A DNA stretch of 64,000 nucleotides, from the NCBI GenBank assembly GCA_963788015.1, contig CAWBEY010000001.1:248001-312000 (forward strand). The letters run 5' to 3'. The notes beneath the pieces were generated by a model that saw only the letters and a list, made by a program, of their open reading frames with translations, was not told the origin of the DNA and ran no database searches. This DNA is from JBBRHH01 sp963788015 (GTDB taxonomy: Bacteria > Planctomycetota > Phycisphaerae > Tepidisphaerales > Tepidisphaeraceae). The position numbers and the translations under genes were made by a program. This document shows positions 57,841 to 64,000 of this stretch, in pieces; positions within the stretch are counted from its first letter, which is position 1, and each line of letters begins with the position of its first letter.

Positions 57841-58290
57841 TCACTGGCGCGTCATCCGAAAGTGCGGGCCGGCCGTTGGAATCTCAAACTCTTCCGACGC
57901 CACCCGCCATCCCAGCTTCTCATAAAAGCCCACGGCCGGCTTGCGCGCATTGCACCAAAGCCGCCTGATTTCCGACGTCTCGTGCAAATCCGCCTGCGCA
58001 TATTCCAGCAGCGCCCGCCCCACCCCGGTTCGCTGCCAATCCTCGGCCACCGCCATGCCCCGCAGTTGCCACGCCGCCTCGCCCTCCCATGCGGCCTGCA
58101 TAAAGCTCAGGCACGCCGCCGCCACCGCTGGCTGAGCCGCATCAAAGGCCCCGTAATGCCGCGTGGCCGGGTCGTCGTCGCCCCCAAAGTTCGCGGCCTC
58201 GGCCGGCAATCCCGCCCGCAGAATGCGATAACGCAGCCCCATGATCTCCCCAAGGGAGGCTCGTCGAAGTACATACCGGCCATCCAACAT
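57841..58290 (-). CDS. GNAT-family N-acetyltransferase
   Basis: 149 residues. The acetyl-CoA loop is QLRGMAVAEDWQRTGVGRAL, and YEKLGWRVASEEFEIP is the C-terminal half; PAVAAACLSFMQAAWEGEAAWQLRGMA is split here only for length and is the preceding strand pair. The substrate cannot be told. It is divergent from the membrane glycosyltransferase at 58421, across a region with nested inverted repeats (58292-58378) that may control one or both genes. Confidence 0.85.
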   Translation of the reverse strand: MLDGRYVLRRASLGEIMGLRYRILRAGLPAEAANFGGDDDPATRHYGAFDAAQPAVAAACLSFMQAAWEGEAAWQLRGMAVAEDWQRTGVGRALLEYAQADLHETSEIRRLWCNARKPAVGFYEKLGWRVASEEFEIPTAGPHFRMTRQ

Positions 58291-58291
58291 G

Positions 58292-58378
58292 CGGCCAGAT
58301 TTACCACTGACACGCTTCCCTGAAAAGAACCTGCGCCCCAGCCCCGGCTTTGACCGATGGTCAAAGTAAATCTGGCCG
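58292..58378. promoter_or_regulatory. Nested inverted repeats between divergent genes
   Basis: Outer arms cggccagatttac (58292-58304) and gtaaatctggccg (58366-58378) are exact complements. Inside lies ctttgacc - gat - ggtcaaag (58348-58366). The inner box looks like a dimeric repressor site; the outer arms could pair in the leader RNA or form a second operator. Confidence 0.5.
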
Positions 58379-58420
58379 TTAGCATATCACTCGCCTCAGA
58401 CCCCAGGTGAAACACCACCA

Positions 58421-60012
58421 ATGACCATGCTCAATGAGATGCCAACATCAACCGCCTCCACCTGCCGCCAGCAGTGCTTCATGCTCGCCCTCGTCGCCCT
58501 CCTCGCCGCCTGCGTCATGGCCTACGTCACTGGCAACGCCATGGGCGTGGGCGTTGATTCCGTTGACTACATCGCCGGTGCCTGGAATCTTCTGGCTGGC
58601 AATGGGCTCAAAACAACCTCCGGCACCGGCGCCCTCACCCCCCTGACCCATTTCCCGCCCCTCACCTCCCTGCTGCTCTCCATCGGCCAACTCCTCGGCA
58701 TCGGCGTGGTCCGCTTTGGCCGATGCATGAACATCTTCTTCTTCGCCGCAAGCGCCTTTCTCGCGGCCCGCATCGTCTCGCGGCACGCTAAGACCGTCTG
58801 GCCCGGCGTCATCGCCGGCCTCCTGGTGATCTGCAACGTGGACATGCTGCGCAACCACTCGCTCATCGCCAGCGAACCCCCCTTCTTCTTTCTTATGCTT
58901 TTGTCTCTCTGGTGGCTCATCGCGTATCTCGAAGAAGGCCGCCGGCGCCTGCTCATCGCCGCCGCCATCGCCGCCGGCCTTTCGCTCCTCACCCGCTACC
59001 CGGGCGTCGTGCTCGCCGGCTGTGGCGTTATCGGCATCCTGACCCTGGGCCCCGGAAGCTTCAAACGCCGGCTCATCGACGCCGCTCTCTTTGGGGTGAT
59101 CTGCACACTTCCCTCCATCGCTTCGACCCTCCACAACCTGGCCGTCGCCGGCACCGCCGCCGACCGCGAGATCGCCTTCCACAAGGTCAACGCCTACAAA
59201 CTCCGCCAGTGCGCTAGCACGATCATGCACTGGTTCGTGCCCGATCTGGTTGATCGTCACCACCCAAAACGCCTTGTCGCCGCCCTTCTCCTGGCCGTCC
59301 ACGCCCTGCTCGCCGTCTCCTGGACGCGTCGCCCCACCGGAACGCGCGCAGCGAAAAACTCGCCCCACTCACTCTCGTCACCTCGACCTTCTTTGTTCTC
59401 TACGCCCTTCTGGTTGCGATCACCGTCCTGTTCCTCGACGCCGCCACTCCCCTCGACGGTCGCATCCTTCTCCCGCTTTACCTCGTCGTCATGATCGCCG
59501 CCACCGTCTGGGTCGATCGCCTTCTCTCCTATGTTCCGTGGCGAAGCGCCATCTGGATCGGCGTGATGGCTGTCGTTCTGGTCATGCTCGCCGCCCGCTT
59601 CGCCAACGCAGGCCGCTGGACCCTCAAATCACGCAACGAATACAAAATGTTCGCGGTCCCCCCCTGGTCCAACTCTGCGATCTTCGGGTATTTAAAAACC
59701 CAGCCCGCCAACCGCCAGATCGTCTCCAACGAAATCAGCCCCATATATTTCTACAACGGCGTCCTCGCCTGGGAACCCCCGGACAAGTGGGATTACTACA
59801 CCAAGCGCGAAAACAAACAGTACGACGCTCAGATGAACGAGATGGTCAGCCGCCTCCAGAAAAACGGCGGCCTGATCGTCTACTTCGCCCACAAGCTCAT
59901 CCCCTACCGCGACGATCTCCCCACGCTCGAAGAACTTCAGGCCGTGCTCAAAACCCGCGTCGTTCTCGAAACACCCGAGGGCGTGATTCTCGAAGTCCCC
60001 AAAGCCCCGTGA
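58421..60012 (+). CDS. Polytopic membrane glycosyltransferase-like protein, one frameshift
   Basis: About 530 residues with ten or so membrane segments (MLALVALLAACVMAYVTG; NIFFFAASAFLAARIVSR; FFFLMLLSLWWLIAYLEEG). The first loop has VGVDSVDYIAGAWNLLAGNG, where an Asp-Tyr pair resembles the catalytic loop of GT39/GT83-like transferases. A shift in an A run near 59350 joins WTRRPTGTRA to EKLAPLTLVTSTFF. The final ~120 residues are soluble and extracytoplasmic (YLKTQPANRQIVSNEISPIY). It precedes the related GT39-like gene by 45 bases, so probably co-transcribed. Substrate unknown. Confidence 0.75.
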
Positions 60013-60057
60013 TTACATCGCTCAGCACCACCCCCTCCCCAATCCGATAACGCTCTT

Positions 60058-61557
60058 ATGACGTTCGATGCCCCCACTCCCGTTGCCGAGTTGTCGCGAG
60101 ACAAGCATCGCCGGCGCGACCTTCTCATTGCCCTGACGATCTTCCTCCTCGCCCTCTTCATCCGCCTGCCCCTGGCGGCCGAAAGCTGCTGGTGCGATGA
60201 ACTGGCCTCACTCAAAGGCTACGTCTACGTCCCCGTCACCAAAACCATCGCCGGCAAAACCTACTACCCCAACAACCACGTCCTCCACTCTCTCCTGGCC
60301 AAGCTTTCTCTCAGCACCGCCAAGGCCCTTCACTTCATCCCCCGCCCCCGCCCCACCACCAACCCGCCTCCCCTTCACCCCATCGGCACCGGCAGCGCGT
60401 CGTTCAGCGAAACCGCCTTTCGATTGCCTGCAATGCTCGCGGGCTCTCTGGTCGGCCTCGTCCTCGCCTGGCCACTCCGCCGTGCTCAACCCCTCGCCGC
60501 TCTTCTCATCGCACTCATCCTCGCATTCCAGCCGTGGCTCATCGCCTTCAGCACCGAAGCCCGCGGCTACACTCTCGTCCTGCTTCTGGTCGCGCTCGCC
60601 ACCCATCTCCTCCCCAGCCGCAACCGCCCCGTGGCCTGGGGCTACGCCATTACCATCGCCCTCGCCCTCTACACCGTCCCTATCTGCCTCACCATCATCG
60701 CCGCCCATGGCGCGGCCATGCTCTTCCTCCGACGAAACCTTTTCGCCTGCTGGTTGCGTTCCGCGTGTGTCGCCGGCCTCCTCGCCGCCCTCCTGTACGC
60801 CCCGCTCTTTGGGCCTATGCGCAAGTACTACAAGGAAGCAAACGATCCCACCATCACCTACTCCGAGTTCCTCCAGCAACTCCCCGGCTACCTCCACGCC
60901 GGCCACAATGTCCCGGACGTGCTTTCGCTCCTGCTCCCGCTGGCCGTCCTCATCGCCGGCGTCTACCTTGCCTGGAAGCAAAACATCCTCCGCCCCGCCG
61001 TCGCCACTTTCACCATCGCCAGCATCCTGGGCCTCTTCGCCCCCCTGCTCTCCCACGCTGCCGGCGAAGTGCGCTTTGTTCCGTGGCTCATCCTCCTTTA
61101 CGCCACCGCCCTCACGGCCATCTTCATCGCCCTCTGGCAACGCCGGCCACTTCGCATCGCTGCCGTTGCCCTTCTCGCGCTCTTTCTCCTCAACGCCTCC
61201 CTCCAGTATCGCTACATGCTCCACGTCCCAGATCAGCCCATCCGCAACGGCATGGATTTGATCGGCAAGACCGCCCCGCCCAATGCCCATGTCATCGTCC
61301 TCTATATGGGTGCGCCCGAGGCCGTCTACGCCTACGGCGACCTGGTCCCCCAGACAGTGGATTACGCGTTCAAGGTATCGCAACTCCAGGAAAAAGAGCA
61401 GGCCGGCCCCGGCCCGGTTTGGGTGATGGTGCTCTACGAAAAGTTCATGCTCCGCGACGATCCTGACGTGTGGGATTATCTCCAGCAGCACTACACCCGC
61501 CGCACAACCCTCCCTGGCCGAATCTCCCCGCTCGACCTCTACGAACGCACCCGGTGA
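60058..61557 (+). CDS. Polytopic membrane glycosyltransferase, GT39-like (copy 2)
   Basis: 499 residues. Paralogue of 34356-35843: shared blocks include ESCWCDELASLKGYVYVPV, YYPNNHVLHSLLAKLSLSTA, NPPPLHPIGTGSASFSE and AAGEVRFVPWLILLYATAL. Like copy 1 it has a first-loop DE and about ten membrane helices, then a short outer domain with WVMVLYEKFMLRDDPDVWDY. It probably moves a lipid-linked sugar on the outer face of the inner membrane. The frame is unbroken. It follows the other membrane glycosyltransferase closely. Confidence 0.77.
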   Translation: MTFDAPTPVAELSRDKHRRRDLLIALTIFLLALFIRLPLAAESCWCDELASLKGYVYVPVTKTIAGKTYYPNNHVLHSLLAKLSLSTAKALHFIPRPRPTTNPPPLHPIGTGSASFSETAFRLPAMLAGSLVGLVLAWPLRRAQPLAALLIALILAFQPWLIAFSTEARGYTLVLLLVALATHLLPSRNRPVAWGYAITIALALYTVPICLTIIAAHGAAMLFLRRNLFACWLRSACVAGLLAALLYAPLFGPMRKYYKEANDPTITYSEFLQQLPGYLHAGHNVPDVLSLLLPLAVLIAGVYLAWKQNILRPAVATFTIASILGLFAPLLSHAAGEVRFVPWLILLYATALTAIFIALWQRRPLRIAAVALLALFLLNASLQYRYMLHVPDQPIRNGMDLIGKTAPPNAHVIVLYMGAPEAVYAYGDLVPQTVDYAFKVSQLQEKEQAGPGPVWVMVLYEKFMLRDDPDVWDYLQQHYTRRTTLPGRISPLDLYERTR

Positions 61558-61598
61558 GCCCTGAATGCGCCCTCACGGCCGTAAGCGGGAAGACACAA

Positions 61599-61626
61599 CA
61601 ACAATATTTTTCAATTTCTATTGTTG
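61599..61626. promoter_or_regulatory. Possible operator: 8-bp inverted repeat
   Basis: caacaata (61599-61606) and tattgttg (61619-61626) are exact complements 12 bases apart, overlapping the -35 box of the next entry. Confidence 0.4.
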
Positions 61627-61651
61627 AGTCCGATAAAATATGTTGTACAAT
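61624..61651 (+). promoter_or_regulatory. Sigma-70-type promoter of the PEP-CTERM gene
   Basis: TTGAGT (61624-61629), 16 bases, TACAAT (61646-61651), 126 bases before the ATG at 61778. The leader holds no obvious riboswitch. Confidence 0.45.
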
Positions 61652-61777
61652 CCCTCTGCCCGGCCGCTGTAGAGCGCCCGCGCCCTCGGAACGCTTCAAG
61701 CACGTCCCTTGGTGGAGGAGTCATTTTGATGTGGCGCATCCGATGCGCGCCGCTGGTCGTTCGGAGGGTAGGCATCT

Positions 61778-62791
61778 ATGTTGACCAAAAGCGAACGAGC
61801 TCTGCATTTAACCGTGCCGCAAGCGGGTTTCCATGGTCCTTCGCCGCGCCGATGGCGCTGGGTTCTGGGCGGGGTTGCGCTGTCCCTGCCGGCCTGTGTG
61901 GCCCACGCTGATGTCCCTCAACTCACGGCCGACAACTCCAACAACCTCACTAGCTTTGCCCCCGACCACTACACCAGGCAGATCCTCGCCGGCCAAAGCT
62001 ACGCCGGCATCACCACTCATGTGATTGGTCAGCAGTTTCCTAATGACCCGCCGAATACTGGCTCGCCTTACCTGGGCACCACCGCCACCATTCTGATGGG
62101 CACCGCCAGTTCAACCACCATTGTAGACATGGGTTGGCGCACCCGCACCCTTTCCGAAACCGCGGGCCAATCGACCGACGGACCCATCGATGGCTCCAAT
62201 CCCACCAGCGGCCTGATGAGCGACGTCCTGAGCCTCACCGGCATCGCCCTCGCCCCGGGTGGCGCAACGCGGTACGGCATCACGCACCAGACCGACGTCT
62301 TCGCGCTCCAGATGACATACGACGAAACGCAGTTGATGAAGGCTTTCGATTACCAGGACACCGCCGGCCTGAGCGACCAGCAAATCGAAGAAGCCTGGCC
62401 CAGCGGCCCCCTCTTCCTGGGCTACCTCGATCCCGGCCCCGATGGATCGATTGGATCTCCGTCCGCCGACGCTGACGATCTGTGGCGTCCAGCCACCTCC
62501 GGCAACTTCGGCCAGGGCACGACCGTCATCAACAACTATCTAGGCCCGCATCCAAAGCAGGATGTCACCCAGGGAAGCTGGTCGAATTTCGTGACCCAGT
62601 ATGACGTGACCGAGGAAAATCTCGGCACCTTTCTGGGCAGTTGGGGCATCGATACCAACAACAACGTCATGTGGTCGATCGTCAACCACAACAGCCAGTT
62701 CGCCCCCATCCCCGAGCCCAGCACGTTGTTCCTGCTGATCCCCGCCGCGTCGATCATGGCCCTCCGCCGCCAACGCCGCGTGAAAGTCTAA
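61778..62791 (+). CDS. PEP-CTERM sorted secreted protein
   Basis: 337 residues. An export signal near residues 25-45 (WVLGGVALSLPACVAHA) and a C-terminal sorting signal PIPEPSTLFLLIPAASIMAL followed by basic residues. The mature part, rich in Thr, Gly and Asp, has no catalytic motif I know (QLTADNSNNLTSFAPDHYT; DLWRPATSGNFGQGTTVINN). PEP-CTERM proteins are processed by exosortase and often accompany exopolysaccharide; neither an exosortase nor polymer genes are in the window. GGAGGG lies ten bases before the ATG. Confidence 0.85.
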   Translation: MLTKSERALHLTVPQAGFHGPSPRRWRWVLGGVALSLPACVAHADVPQLTADNSNNLTSFAPDHYTRQILAGQSYAGITTHVIGQQFPNDPPNTGSPYLGTTATILMGTASSTTIVDMGWRTRTLSETAGQSTDGPIDGSNPTSGLMSDVLSLTGIALAPGGATRYGITHQTDVFALQMTYDETQLMKAFDYQDTAGLSDQQIEEAWPSGPLFLGYLDPGPDGSIGSPSADADDLWRPATSGNFGQGTTVINNYLGPHPKQDVTQGSWSNFVTQYDVTEENLGTFLGSWGIDTNNNVMWSIVNHNSQFAPIPEPSTLFLLIPAASIMALRRQRRVKV

Positions 62792-63448
62792 GCCCCCCGC
62801 ATCTCCTGCAAAGGAACCGCGAATACGCGCCGGCCAGCGAGCGTCAGCCTCCCCTCCTGATACAATCGCACCGCCTGCGGATAGGCGATCTTTTCTTCCT
62901 CAAACACCCGATGCGCGAGCGTGTCGGCCGTGTCGTTGTCCAGCACTGGGCAGCAGCGCTGAACAATAATCGGCCCGTTGTCGTAGGCGTCATCGACGAA
63001 GTGAACGGTGCAGCCAGAGACCTTGCAGCCGTGGTCGATCACGGCCTGATGCACCTTCGCCCCATAAAGCCCCCGCCCACCAAAGCTCGGAAGCGGCGCT
63101 GGATGAATGTTCATCACCCGGCCGGCGTAGTGTTGCGGGACCTTCAACAATGACAGCCAGCCAGCAAGGCAAACCAGGTCCACGCGATGTTCGTCACAGA
63201 GCTCAAAGATTCGGCCGCTAAACTCCGCCGGGCCTATCGCGCGGCGATCAACCACAAACGTTGTAAGCCCCGCCTTCCGCCCGCTCGACGCCGGCAATAT
63301 CAGACCGAGATGCGATGACTAGCGACACTTGCGCATTGAGCGATCCCGATGCGATGTGCTCGACCAGGTTTTGGAGCGTCGTGCCGCCGCCGCTGATCAG
63401 CACCGCGAGATTGATCGGGGGAACGTTCATCGTCTCAACAACATTCAT
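62788..63448 (-). CDS. purN: Phosphoribosylglycinamide formyltransferase, one frameshift
   Basis: About 218 residues. Third step of purine synthesis, formylating GAR with 10-formyl-THF. NLAVLISGGGTTLQNLVEHI is the phosphate-binding start, MNIHPAPLPSFGGRGLYGAK holds the catalytic Asn/His, and GCTVHFVDDAYDNGPIIVQ the Asp. A one-base shift near 63285 joins VERAEG to KAGLTTFVVDRRAI. Its ATG overlaps the ileS stop (ATGA), so the two are translationally coupled, an unusual pairing. The stop overlaps the end of the convergent PEP-CTERM gene. Confidence 0.92.
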
Positions 63449-63999
63449 TTCTTCAGCGACCGCACTGCCGCCGCGTCGCGCAGGCTCAGGTCTGGATACT
63501 CCGCATCATCGCCAACGTCAGGCCGGCGTTTCCAGCTTCGGGCGCACGCTTTGAATGTCTCGCGTTGATCGACCACCTTCACCGTCACGGCTCTCGCCTC
63601 CGATGAACCTTGCGTAAAAGTATGGTGCCCAGCCCCCACCAGGTCCTCCAAATCTGCGCCATACTCCTGCAATCGCCGCCGAAGCTGGTCATCGTTGATC
63701 TGATAAACCACCTGGGCCTCCGACGCCTTGTTCAGGCCCGCTTGTTTCTTGAGCGCATCCAGTTGCAAGAGCGCCTCATCCCGCAGTTCCATCAGCAACT
63801 TCCACTCCTCGCGCTGCTGATCGGACACCGTATTGCCCAAGGACGTGGGCAAGAGCGCCAGGTGTACGCTCGCCAGGTCCCGCTCATCGGCCGGTTTGCC
63901 GGCGATGTGCTCCCAGGCTTCGTCAGCCGTGAACACCAGCATTGGCGCCAGCAACTTCGTCAGCGCCAGCAGCATGCGGTGCATCACCGTCTGCGACCG
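63445..63999 (-). CDS. ileS: Isoleucyl-tRNA synthetase, C-terminal part
   Basis: About 184 residues, continuing beyond the right end. MLLALTKLLAPMLVFTADEAWEHIAG is the anticodon-binding domain, and the tail corresponds to the C-terminal region of bacterial IleRS (LDALKKQAGLNKASEAQVVY). The zinc-binding end, normally CxRCW...CxxC, reads ACARSWKRRPDVG and PDLSLRDAAAV, so three of four cysteines are replaced. The catalytic core with HIGH and KMSKS lies outside the window. It is coupled to purN. Confidence 0.88.
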   Translation of the reverse strand, partial: RSQTVMHRMLLALTKLLAPMLVFTADEAWEHIAGKPADERDLASVHLALLPTSLGNTVSDQQREEWKLLMELRDEALLQLDALKKQAGLNKASEAQVVYQINDDQLRRRLQEYGADLEDLVGAGHHTFTQGSSEARAVTVKVVDQRETFKACARSWKRRPDVGDDAEYPDLSLRDAAAVRSLKK

Positions 64000-64000
64000 C

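Noticed and set aside
60208..61491. 427-codon minus-strand frame opposite the second GT39-like gene
   Set aside because: Glu/Gly-rich low-complexity translation; the plus-strand protein has clear membrane helices and a paralogue.

Overview
The window is GC-rich and gene-dense, and looks chromosomal. It suggests a planctomycete-type bacterium, probably class Phycisphaerae. Three large surface proteins begin with the planctomycete LExRxLLS-type N-terminal motif (24042, 36252, 38431). There is also a PEP-CTERM protein, a sulfatase, a ThuA-like protein, a DEVD-box helicase, HslV, and HldE, which implies heptose-containing LPS. The taxonomic call is inference.

Layout. 1-4.8 kb: RNase Y (left end missing) running without a stop into a HAD phosphatase and a TadA-like deaminase, then a membrane protein and a class V aminotransferase. 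4.8-10.3 kb (minus strand): a small secreted protein, a YqjD/YqjE-like membrane trio, HldE, a receiver-ATPase regulator and a ThuA-like protein. 10.5-19.8 kb: a badly broken von Willebrand A membrane protein, HslV, a leucine-rich-repeat protein whose upstream region is split by an IS4-type element with clear target duplication, and an active/inactive M16 peptidase pair around a lipoprotein. 20-24 kb: TyrRS, a YefM/YoeB toxin-antitoxin pair with a palindromic operator, and a ~590-bp imperfect palindrome that has received an IS3-type insertion. 24-33 kb: a giant adhesin-like protein, a TPR protein, relics of a sulfatase and a transposase, a xylonate-type dehydratase and a decayed tRNA-Gly. 33-42 kb: truncated HigA and VOC genes, a phosphatase, a membrane glycosyltransferase, two surface repeat proteins, TatD, NnrE and SurE. 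42.5-50.3 kb: a nonulosonic-acid (sialic-acid-like) and Maf glycosylation operon with an unusual cysteine-less radical-SAM/SPASM protein, then a Xre-RES toxin-antitoxin pair. 50.5-64 kb: an ethylene-receptor-like histidine kinase with an in-frame TGA, a sulfatase, an HNH cassette, a helicase, ACT and GNAT proteins, two membrane glycosyltransferases, a PEP-CTERM protein, PurN and IleRS (right end missing).

The glycosylation operon is the most coherent system: NeuC makes the sugar precursor, NeuB condenses it, NeuA activates it with CMP, and the Maf-type protein probably transfers it to flagellin or another surface protein. The fifth protein has an unknown role.

Reading caution: about nineteen genes are interrupted by single-base shifts that rejoin a conserved protein in another frame, often at short homopolymers. 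Many are probably sequence errors rather than pseudogenes. Genes described as broken should be read as one gene each. Identifications come from reading motifs; no database search was run.
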